A DNA stretch of 64,000 bases from Flavobacterium johnsoniae UW101 (GTDB taxonomy: Bacteria > Bacteroidota > Bacteroidia > Flavobacteriales > Flavobacteriaceae). The notes below the pieces were generated by a model. It saw only the letters and a program-made list of their open reading frames with translations, was not told the DNA's origin and did no database searches. The stretch's first letter is position 1, and each line of letters opens with the position of its first letter. Where the stretch lies: assembly GCF_000016645.1 (NCBI RefSeq), contig NC_009441.1, positions 4,650,001 through 4,714,000 of the forward strand. Direction: 5' to 3'. Position numbers and translations under genes: made by a program. Shown piece after piece: positions 26,355 to 33,402 of the stretch.

Positions 26355-27272
26355 ATGATCATTAAGAAAAAAAACACGTGGTTTAAAATGCTCTTTGAAT
26401 GGAGAGGTTCTGTTTTACCGCAGCTTTTACCAAGACTTTTATTACTGCTTTTATTTTCATTTTCGATCGTGTATTTCAAACCGTTTCTTATAGAAAAAAA
26501 TCTACATATTAATCCGGCGGTTTTTACTTTATTCGGAATTGCGCTTGCTATTTTCCTGGGTTTTAGGAACAATGTAAGTTATGATCGTTTTTGGGAAGGA
26601 AGAAAACTTTGGGGAGCCCTGCTTAACGATACACGTTCACTTGCCCGCCAAAGCATTACGCTTGTAGAAGACAAAGAATACGACGCAAAACGTGACAATT
26701 TTATCAATCTTCTTACGGCATTTGTTTACAGTCTGAAACACCAGCTTAGACATACAAATCCCGATTATGATTTAGACCGTCTGCTTCCAAAAGAGACAGC
26801 AGAACAACTAAAAAATGCACATTACAAACCTATTGTGCTTTTGAGAGAATTGGGAATTTGGGTAAAAAATGCCAAAGCAGAAGGAAAAATTGACAGCATG
26901 GCACAATTGGCTTTTGAAGAAAATTTAAACAAACTTTCGGATATTGTGGGCGGATGCGAAAGAATTGCAAGTACTCCAATTCCTTATACTTACAGTGTTT
27001 TACTTCACCGAACAGTTTATATTTATTGTTTCATGCTTCCGTTTGGTTTTGTCGAAACAATGGGCTGGATTACACCATTTGTTATTGTATTTATTGCTTA
27101 CACTTTTGTAGCGCTTGAAGCCATTGCCGACGAACTCGAAGATCCCTTCGGGTTACAGCCAAATGATCTCGCTCTTGATGCGATGTCGCAAATGATCGAG
27201 AATACACTTTTAGAATTAAACAATAAAAAAATGCTTCCTGTTGAAAAACCAAAGGACTATTTTATTACTTAA
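26355..27272 (+). CDS. Bestrophin-family (UPF0187) ion channel protein
   Basis: Integral membrane protein of 305 residues. Family motifs are SYDRFWEGRKLWGALLND (about 75-92) and IADELEDPFG near 250-260, equivalent to the bestrophin EDPFG motif. Hydrophobic segments lie at about 25-45, 52-70, 208-230 and 232-255. Bacterial homologues form pentameric channels; the KpBest relative conducts cations, while animal bestrophins conduct anions, so the ion here is open. It is monocistronic, with a promoter-like box upstream and a hairpin downstream. No neighbour suggests a pathway. Confidence 0.9.
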   Translation: MIIKKKNTWFKMLFEWRGSVLPQLLPRLLLLLLFSFSIVYFKPFLIEKNLHINPAVFTLFGIALAIFLGFRNNVSYDRFWEGRKLWGALLNDTRSLARQSITLVEDKEYDAKRDNFINLLTAFVYSLKHQLRHTNPDYDLDRLLPKETAEQLKNAHYKPIVLLRELGIWVKNAKAEGKIDSMAQLAFEENLNKLSDIVGGCERIASTPIPYTYSVLLHRTVYIYCFMLPFGFVETMGWITPFVIVFIAYTFVALEAIADELEDPFGLQPNDLALDAMSQMIENTLLELNNKKMLPVEKPKDYFIT

Positions 27273-27293
27273 AATTTACGATCAAAAATTAAA

Positions 27294-27323
27294 AAACCAA
27301 CCAAGAAAATCTATGGCTGGTTT
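27294..27323 (+). terminator. Probable terminator of the bestrophin gene
   Basis: Stem AAACCA-A-CCA pairs with TGG-C-TGGTTT (one A/C mismatch) around a 10-nt loop, 21 nt after the stop. The T-run is short (TTTATAT), so efficiency is doubtful. Confidence 0.55.
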
Positions 27324-27371
27324 ATATGATTCTATTATAAAATTTGTCAATACATTTTAGACTAGACAATA

Positions 27372-27404
27372 AATATTACACGAGTGGGACGCTCGCGCCA
27401 ACAG
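27372..27404 (+). repeat. 33-nt direct repeat, copy 1 (REP-like)
   Basis: This repeat has a core CACGAGTG-G-GACGCTCGCG that can fold (CGAG with CTCG). It matches 28336-28368 at 31 of 33 positions in the same orientation, 964 nt away. The two copies bracket the genes at 27489 and 27873. It is much more GC-rich than its surroundings. Confidence 0.75.
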
Positions 27405-27488
27405 TAGAGAATAGTATAATGAGTATAATATTTTGTTTCATGACTAATTACTTTATAAAAATAGTTTCTATATATCTCATTAGTTTGT

Positions 27489-27821
27489 CTATTTTTTATC
27501 TTTTTTTTGTTCTAAAAGCGTCATATAAAAAACATGTCCATTGAAGCATTTTCCTGTAGGTTTGCATCCATATTTTTTTAAAGTATCTGATTTATATTCT
27601 TTTTTAGAAATTAATAAATCATTACAATTTGAAAACGAGAACATACCATTTTTATCTGTAACAGTATATCTTTTTTGATTTATAAAATCTTTGACTAAAA
27701 CGCCTTCTATTGGTAAATTAGATTTTATATCTTTAATATATCCATATTGTTTTCTATAAATAGAAAACAATATTATTCCAAGTAAAACTATTCCAATTAA
27801 GCACAAAACTTTTTTTTTCAT
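27489..27821 (-). CDS. Small membrane-anchored protein, candidate T6SS immunity paralogue
   Basis: 110 residues. An N-terminal hydrophobic segment (about 4-22) has no lipobox, so it is probably an anchor with the rest in the periplasm. The remainder is like the carboxypeptidase-regulatory fold: GYIKDIKSNLPIEGVLVKD, TDKNGMFSF, KKEYKSDTL. It closely parallels the protein at 28415-28738, including the final GC...GKCFNG cysteines, so the two are paralogues. It is the last gene of the VgrG-effector transcript and lies between the 33-nt repeats. Function in immunity is inferred from context. Confidence 0.65.
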   Translation of the reverse strand: MKKKVLCLIGIVLLGIILFSIYRKQYGYIKDIKSNLPIEGVLVKDFINQKRYTVTDKNGMFSFSNCNDLLISKKEYKSDTLKKYGCKPTGKCFNGHVFYMTLLEQKKDKK

Positions 27822-27872
27822 TCAAATTAATTTTAAGTTTAATCAGCCAAACTCTCGTCAGAAGGGAAATTT

Positions 27873-28226
27873 TTATTCTGATCTTTTCATAAAAATTGAG
27901 TCTCGTTTATACAAATCATTTGAGTTTCCATATATTTCAATTGTATCTGTCAAATAACCTTGCTTTTTTAAAAGAATTAAATTACCCAAATTATGAGATT
28001 CTATTCCCATTGTCAGTTTGGTTTGTTTGCTTACTTCAAAATAGCCATTTACAGAGGACATAGTAATAACTACATGTTTTCCATCTAATAATTGTACTAC
28101 TTCTACATTTTTAACTGGAGTTTTTAAAGCTAAATCGTATATATAACATTTCATTTCTACTCTTTGGGTATCTTTTACACATGACATAAATAATAATGCT
28201 AATATTAATAGATTTATTTTTTTCAT
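27873..28226 (-). CDS. Small lipoprotein, candidate T6SS immunity protein
   Basis: Lipoprotein of 117 residues when started at the ATG at 28226 (MKKINLLILALLFMSC, lipobox FMSC at Cys16). The longer frame to 28250 would put eight polar residues before the signal peptide and is less likely. After the lipid site the pattern CYIYDLALKTPVKNVEVVQ and SVNGYFEVSK resembles the carboxypeptidase-regulatory-like fold of its neighbours at 27489 and 28415, but it lacks their C-terminal cysteine pair. It sits 51 nt before the 27489 gene, inside the repeat-bracketed segment. I recognise no named family. Confidence 0.65.
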   Translation of the reverse strand: MKKINLLILALLFMSCVKDTQRVEMKCYIYDLALKTPVKNVEVVQLLDGKHVVITMSSVNGYFEVSKQTKLTMGIESHNLGNLILLKKQGYLTDTIEIYGNSNDLYKRDSIFMKRSE

Positions 28227-28335
28227 TTTATGTTTATTTTTGTTAGCCATAACAGTCCTAAGACATCATTTTCATTAGCTACTGTTCTTTTTCTATCTTT
28301 AATTACAGGAGTCTTATCGTGGTTAATTCAAAAGG

Positions 28336-28368
28336 AATATTACACGAGTGAGACGCTCGCGCCAGCAG
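28336..28368 (+). repeat. 33-nt direct repeat, copy 2 (REP-like)
   Basis: Same orientation as 27372-27404, with two substitutions. It lies in the 188-nt gap between the first candidate immunity gene (28415) and the second (start 28226). The pair could mark the ends of an inserted or duplicated segment of about 0.96 kb. Confidence 0.75.
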
Positions 28369-28414
28369 GGAATACTCAATTCACTAATAAAATCAAATAT
28401 ATATAGTATAGAAT

Positions 28415-28738
28415 TTATTTCTGAGGATAAAGATAAATTCTTTGTCCTCTAAAACATTTATTTGATGTCTCTCCTGAATTACTACATCCAAAAGAAGGAA
28501 GGGTATCAATTTTATAGTTTTTTGCACTAAAAATTAGCTTGGAAGGGTAATTTTGGGTATATGACAATTCAAAATAACCATCTTTATTTGTATAACTTGT
28601 GATATTGTTATCAGCATCAAACACTTTAACATTTTCAATTGGAACATTCATTTTTATATCGTATACATACCCATATTTTAATTCATTGTTACACGATATA
28701 AAAAAGATATTCATAAAAATAATTAGACAACTTCTCAT
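28415..28738 (-). CDS. Small lipoprotein, candidate cognate immunity protein of the metallopeptidase effector
   Basis: 107 residues. The signal peptide ends in lipobox FISC (Cys16), so the protein is predicted to be lipid-anchored in the envelope. The mature part has KYGYVYDIKMNVPIENVKV, TNKDGYFELS and the terminal GCSNSGE...KCFRGQ. The same pattern is seen in 27489-27821. Its ATG overlaps the effector's TGA stop (28735-28738, ATGA on the minus strand), the tight coupling usual for toxin-immunity pairs. An envelope location suits an effector acting in the periplasm. Sequence alone does not show binding to the effector. Confidence 0.72.
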   Translation of the reverse strand: MRSCLIIFMNIFFISCNNELKYGYVYDIKMNVPIENVKVFDADNNITSYTNKDGYFELSYTQNYPSKLIFSAKNYKIDTLPSFGCSNSGETSNKCFRGQRIYLYPQK

Positions 28739-30255
28739 GATATTTTTATTTTAGTTAACCAAAGTAAACTTAAGGCATCTTTTTCGGATGCAACATATTT
28801 TGCATAATCACGATTTCCTGGCCATGGTTCATCCTCATAGTAGTACATTAAATCAATTTCTCCCTTTGTTTTCAGTTCATGGAAATAGCTTTTCCCTCCA
28901 TTACTAATTTTGATAACTTCTTGCGTTATGTAAGAAGTGCCTGCATGAGTATAAGAATATTCAGTTCCACCATAGGCTTGAAGAATTGTATGACCTATCT
29001 CATGTGCTGATGTATCTGAAAAATTTTCATCAACTTTATATTTCTTTTCATCTTCATAGTACCAATTTTGTTTAGATATCTCATACCAGTCAACATTATT
29101 CAAATATCCAATATTATATGCTATTCTCTGTCCTGATATGACTTTTCCAAAAGTGGATACAACATCTTTAGCTTCGCTAGGATTTCCTGAACGCATCCAA
29201 TCACTATTTGTATTGTAAGTTAACTTAACCGCATTCATTGTGTATTTTTTAGTATTAACAGCTTTAATGTATAGTTCAAATACATCACTTCCAATATTTA
29301 CATTTTTTGCTACTGCATGATTTTTATTTCTTCCCCAGTGATAGTTCAATCCATCTAAGGCAAGTTTTTCTAAATCTGAAAAGCTTCTTGTCCTGCTTTT
29401 TATAATAGGATCACTTGGGTTTATTATTGGAGTAGGTATTTTATCCCAATCGCAAACTGTCCTTGCAGGTGTTCCATACATATTTGCATTTATAGTCTGG
29501 CAGGTCAATCCAATTTCTCCACCATCTGTTAGGTTCACTCTTAGTGTAACATCGATACGTTTTGCGGTTTTGTCAATTTTTATATCAACCCAATCCACTT
29601 CACTATATGATACTTCAAGTTCAATTTCTTTAGCTTTTACAATGTCCCCTTTAGTTGCCGTAATTGTTGCTTTTAATTTTTTGCCTGCAAAACGTGTACT
29701 GTCGTATATTTCATCATTATCAAAACCATCCCAGTTTAAATGATATTCACCTTTTTTGGTATAATCTGGTTCAGTTAAAACATAAGGTTCAAAAATTTTT
29801 TGATATTCCCAGGTTTTTGAAATAAGTGGTCCTTCAGTTGTTTTTTTTGCTTCAAAAAGTACTAAAGGTTTTTTTCGGGCTTGTATAATTACAGGTTTTA
29901 AATATCCCATTTGATAAATTATCTCATTTTCCTCGTCTGTAATTTTAAAGCCTAAAGAATCTATATCATCATTTCTTAAGGCATATTTAAAACTGAAGTA
30001 AGGATTTTCTATGTTATTTTCACAATCTAAAATACCAAAGGGAACCATAGTATTCTCATCCATATTAAGTTCAAAATCTATATCGAACTCTGCATATTTA
30101 GATGCAGGCGGGTCTTGTGGCTCACCATAAGTATAATTTTTAGCATAATAATTTATGCTTCTTCCTGAATTAATTTTGATACTCTTCGCAAAAATTCTTG
30201 AAGTTCCGCCTGTAATTTCAGTAATTTTCCCTTTTACAATTCTTGTCCTAGACAT
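28735..30255 (-). CDS. Candidate T6SS effector with zinc-metallopeptidase motif
   Basis: 506 residues, no signal peptide. The zincin motif SAHEIGHTILQAYGG places His418, Glu419 and His422. A later acidic/aromatic region (EIDLMYYYEDEP, about 467-478) may hold the third ligand and Met-turn. The first 60 residues (VKGKITEITGG, GEPQDPPASK) and a central beta-rich part (about 60-260, YHLNWDGFDN) look like delivery and linker domains. The gene lies 27 nt downstream of vgrG and overlaps the first immunity candidate. Export through the VgrG tip and protease activity are inferences from this layout. I cannot name the peptidase family; an anti-eukaryotic or self-processing role is not excluded. Confidence 0.72.
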   Translation of the reverse strand: MSRTRIVKGKITEITGGTSRIFAKSIKINSGRSINYYAKNYTYGEPQDPPASKYAEFDIDFELNMDENTMVPFGILDCENNIENPYFSFKYALRNDDIDSLGFKITDEENEIIYQMGYLKPVIIQARKKPLVLFEAKKTTEGPLISKTWEYQKIFEPYVLTEPDYTKKGEYHLNWDGFDNDEIYDSTRFAGKKLKATITATKGDIVKAKEIELEVSYSEVDWVDIKIDKTAKRIDVTLRVNLTDGGEIGLTCQTINANMYGTPARTVCDWDKIPTPIINPSDPIIKSRTRSFSDLEKLALDGLNYHWGRNKNHAVAKNVNIGSDVFELYIKAVNTKKYTMNAVKLTYNTNSDWMRSGNPSEAKDVVSTFGKVISGQRIAYNIGYLNNVDWYEISKQNWYYEDEKKYKVDENFSDTSAHEIGHTILQAYGGTEYSYTHAGTSYITQEVIKISNGGKSYFHELKTKGEIDLMYYYEDEPWPGNRDYAKYVASEKDALSLLWLTKIKIS

Positions 30256-30282
30256 ATTCTTTTAATTTCAATTTAATAGTTT

Positions 30283-32094
30283 TTAATTTTGTGTAGTATC
30301 CTCGGTACTATTATTTTGAATATCATTTTTTGAGTGAAATTCAGCATTTTCTTGACTTAGCGAAGTAAAGTCAGAATGACTTATTGTATTTCTATCTTGT
30401 TTTGTCTCAGAATGGAGATCACCGTCAATTTGTTCATGAAAGTCTCCTTTTACATGAAGTAGATTACTACCTATAACTTGAGTATCCATAATCCCCCCAA
30501 CCTGTAAAGTTTTATTTATACCCGCAGTTTCGAGAATATTAGTTCCGGCTTTTACTGTAATACTTTCCGTTGCCTCAAAAACAATATTTTTTGCTCTAAT
30601 GGTAAAAGTTTCCGGCGTTGTGGCGTTTATGTTTTTGTTCTCTTCGTCTAGATGAATTTCATTTCCGCTTGGGTCAGAAAGCCAGATTCCTACTTTTTCA
30701 ACAAATTTTAGTAACATCCCGAAACGGAGTTTCCAGCCTTTAATACTGTTTTTGCTGTCAAAAAACTCAGGTTTTGCCTGTCCGTTGTAGTGTGAACCGG
30801 ATACATAAGGAAAGTCAATGTTGCCGTTTTCAAAACTTACCAATACTTCGTCCCCAATTTCTGGTCTCCAGTACATTCCTCTTGAAGAACCGGAATAATA
30901 CTGCATCACACGAATCCATTCAGTTTTTGTGCTTCCTGTTCCCCAGTAAAAGCTGACCTTTACACGTCCTAAACTTTCGGGATCATTGTTGTCTATTACA
31001 ATAGCGGGCTGGTTTTCTGCTTTTGCAAAAATTTCTACATTGGTATAATACGGTGCCGAAACATCGGCAGGAATCGCTTTGAACTCACAGGTATAATTAC
31101 CGTGAACTTCAGAATGGTGTATAACTTCTACAGCTACAAGTTCATGTTCGACAGTTTCGTTTTGAATAATAAAAATCTGTCCCACTCCTATTGGCAGATA
31201 CGAAACACCTGTATAAAAAACACTGTTTGCATCTCTGCCTGCCGTTTGCAGTTTTACCATTTCTTCTATTTGAGATGCATTTTTTACCTGATTGGTAAAA
31301 GCGGCAACGAACAAATTGGGCTGAGCGACCGATGCCTGCCTGTCTAAAGCTGTTCTGGAAAAACCGTCACCGCTTCCCTGATTTGTTTTGGGCTGAGAAC
31401 TGACAATTTGTTTTGCATTATTATAATCATAAGCTCCAAAAGCTGTTTTATGCGATGCTAAATGAGTCTGAATACCAAATTTATGCAGTGAAGCTCCATT
31501 GATAAGTTTTACCTTACTGTTTTTGAGCTGCCCAAACTGCATGCGCATTCCGTCAAAATACAGCCATTGTCCGTAACAGGCGGAAAGTCGTTTCAGGAAG
31601 TTAAAACTTGTTTCGTTGTACTGCGCTTTGTAATCAAAAATTGTGGTAAAAGTAGGCGCTATTGCCTCTCTGTTATAAAATTCGCCGGCAGTTTCATTAG
31701 CAAAAATATCAAGCGCAATTTCCTGCAGGTTACGGTCTAAAAATGTTCGGGCTTTTTTTAAATCATCAAGCAGTATAGTATGGCTTATTCCTTTTACATA
31801 AAGTCCGCCCGGACTTCCGCCGACATCATAAGATTCGAGATTTGTAATAATTCCTTTTGCCATTAACTGGATTCCGGTAAGGCTTTTAAAAGTAAAAATA
31901 ACTTCCCGCCCCTGGTATCTGCGAATTGCAGCGGCTTGTTTTAGCGGATCAATAACTGCTTCTGCCGCATGCTGCCAGACAAAAGAGAAATAATGGTGAT
32001 CCATCATTTTTTGAGTGATCCCTAAGTCATAATAAACAACATTTTTGCTAAAGTCATCGATAGTTATTTTTACCTGATCTGAAAATCTTGCCAT
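30283..32094 (-). CDS. vgrG: Type VI secretion tip protein VgrG
   Basis: Spike protein of 603 residues. Residues about 1-340 are gp27-like base domains. A gp5-like OB-fold follows (about 365-450: PAIVIDNNDPESLGRVKVSFYW, RPEIGDEVLVSFENG). A repetitive beta-helix spike (about 480-570: NIVFEATESITVKAGTN) and a polar tail close it. I chose the ATG at 32094 (MARFSDQVKI); the frame is open 13 codons further up to 32133 with a less typical start. No other T6SS structural gene is nearby, so this is an orphan vgrG island whose apparatus would be encoded elsewhere. Bacteroidota T6SSiii of this kind is known in F. johnsoniae. Confidence 0.9.
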   Translation of the reverse strand: MARFSDQVKITIDDFSKNVVYYDLGITQKMMDHHYFSFVWQHAAEAVIDPLKQAAAIRRYQGREVIFTFKSLTGIQLMAKGIITNLESYDVGGSPGGLYVKGISHTILLDDLKKARTFLDRNLQEIALDIFANETAGEFYNREAIAPTFTTIFDYKAQYNETSFNFLKRLSACYGQWLYFDGMRMQFGQLKNSKVKLINGASLHKFGIQTHLASHKTAFGAYDYNNAKQIVSSQPKTNQGSGDGFSRTALDRQASVAQPNLFVAAFTNQVKNASQIEEMVKLQTAGRDANSVFYTGVSYLPIGVGQIFIIQNETVEHELVAVEVIHHSEVHGNYTCEFKAIPADVSAPYYTNVEIFAKAENQPAIVIDNNDPESLGRVKVSFYWGTGSTKTEWIRVMQYYSGSSRGMYWRPEIGDEVLVSFENGNIDFPYVSGSHYNGQAKPEFFDSKNSIKGWKLRFGMLLKFVEKVGIWLSDPSGNEIHLDEENKNINATTPETFTIRAKNIVFEATESITVKAGTNILETAGINKTLQVGGIMDTQVIGSNLLHVKGDFHEQIDGDLHSETKQDRNTISHSDFTSLSQENAEFHSKNDIQNNSTEDTTQN

Positions 32095-32217
32095 AAGAAC
32101 ATGTTTTTTAGTAATTAATATACTTGTAAACATATCTTTACAAATTTTCAGAAACAGCCTCTAAAAGGTATTATTATAACAGAATAAGGTAAATTTTTAA
32201 TGAAGGCTTATAAATCA

Positions 32218-32245
32218 AAAAGGCTGTCTAAATTGACAGCCTTTT
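32218..32245 (-). terminator. Intrinsic terminator of the metal-efflux operon
   Basis: An 11-bp stem AAAAGGCTGTC with GACAGCCTTTT and 6-nt loop lies 23 nt past the stop of the leftward gene ending at 32269. On the minus strand it runs into TTTTTGATTT. It separates that operon from vgrG. Confidence 0.88.
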
Positions 32246-32268
32246 GTTTTGTATTATTTGTTTTATTG

Positions 32269-33399
32269 TTAATTATCGCCTCCATTCATAAAGGTCATTA
32301 AAAGCGTGTAAGCATTTTTGACTACAATTTTTGAGGATTTATCTATTAAAGATGATTTAATCTGTCGGTATCCATTACTAGAACTTCCCGTTTCTACCGG
32401 AATCATTTTGTATTTTTGGTTTTCAGTATTTGAAAAAACATAAAACTTATTCTGCCATTTTACAATTGCATCTTCCGGAACTGTAAGCGTTTTTTCGTTT
32501 TCAAATTCAGCTTCGGCATTAATAAATAAACCGGGAATTAATGCATTGTTGTATGCATTCAATTTACAGACAACTTCGGCGGCACGGTCTCCGTTAAGAC
32601 TTTGATTGATGTAGGCAATTTTTGCTGCATATTTTTTTGAAGGATCGGCATTGGTAAAAACAGAAACAGTCTGCCCAACAGAAAGCAGATGAACATCTTT
32701 TTCAAAAGCATTCATAACCAAAACTACATCGCTGGTTTCCATTAATTCAAAAAGCATATCAGTAGGAGAAATATATTTTCCAACGTTTACATTTACTTTA
32801 GAAACCAAACCGGTTATGGGCGAAAGAACCGAAACCGTTTTACTGATATTAGATGCCGATAATGTTTTTACATTAATTCCTGACAAAGAAAGTTTTTGTG
32901 CAAGCGATGCCATATAAATACGCTGTGTCTGCATTTCTGCAGCAGTTTGTTCAAACAATTTATCACTGCTTGCTTTTTTTGCATTCAATTCTTTTTGTCT
33001 GTTATATTCACTTTGAGACAGCTGGTATTTTTCTTTTGCAGTTAAATAATCCTGCTGCAGCTGAATGTACTGCATATCTTCCACTACAGCCAATAACTGC
33101 CCTTTTCTAACATGCATTCCGGCCATTAAATCGGTTTTTTTAATGTAGCCGCCTAACGGAATACTTACGCTCACTACACTTTTGGGAGGCACCGTAACGG
33201 TTCCCTGCAGTTCTAAAATTCCTTTTACATTTTTCTCCTCAGGATTTCCTGTTGCCAATCTGGCGTTTTTTACCTGCGAATCGCTTAACTCAATTGTGTT
33301 TTCCTGTTTTTGTACTTCAGTTTTTTGTTCTTCTTTTTTATCACTTTTGCATGATATCATCAAAACAAGACATAAAACAGCTGTTATATAAGTTTTCAT
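32269..33399 (-). CDS. RND metal-efflux periplasmic adaptor (CzcB/CusB family lipoprotein)
   Basis: Membrane fusion protein of 376 residues linking the inner-membrane pump to the outer-membrane channel. It has a signal peptide with lipobox MISC (Cys17). Biotinyl-lipoyl-like and beta-barrel regions (SVSIPLGGYIKKTDLMAG; SPITGLVSKVNVNVGKY) flank a helical hairpin (about 115-175). It lies 3 nt after the CzcA-CzcC fusion gene, so pump, channel and adaptor are made together. Metal specificity (Co/Zn/Cd versus Cu/Ag) cannot be decided; no Met-rich copper-binding segment is seen, which slightly favours a CzcB-type role. Confidence 0.92.
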   Translation of the reverse strand: MKTYITAVLCLVLMISCKSDKKEEQKTEVQKQENTIELSDSQVKNARLATGNPEEKNVKGILELQGTVTVPPKSVVSVSIPLGGYIKKTDLMAGMHVRKGQLLAVVEDMQYIQLQQDYLTAKEKYQLSQSEYNRQKELNAKKASSDKLFEQTAAEMQTQRIYMASLAQKLSLSGINVKTLSASNISKTVSVLSPITGLVSKVNVNVGKYISPTDMLFELMETSDVVLVMNAFEKDVHLLSVGQTVSVFTNADPSKKYAAKIAYINQSLNGDRAAEVVCKLNAYNNALIPGLFINAEAEFENEKTLTVPEDAIVKWQNKFYVFSNTENQKYKMIPVETGSSSNGYRQIKSSLIDKSSKIVVKNAYTLLMTFMNGGDN

Positions 33400-33402
33400 T
33401 TT

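Noticed and set aside
27372..28368. The 33-nt repeats as a CRISPR array or transposon ends
   Set aside because: There are only two copies almost 1 kb apart with genes between, no spacers and no cas genes. They are direct rather than inverted and no transposase lies between them.
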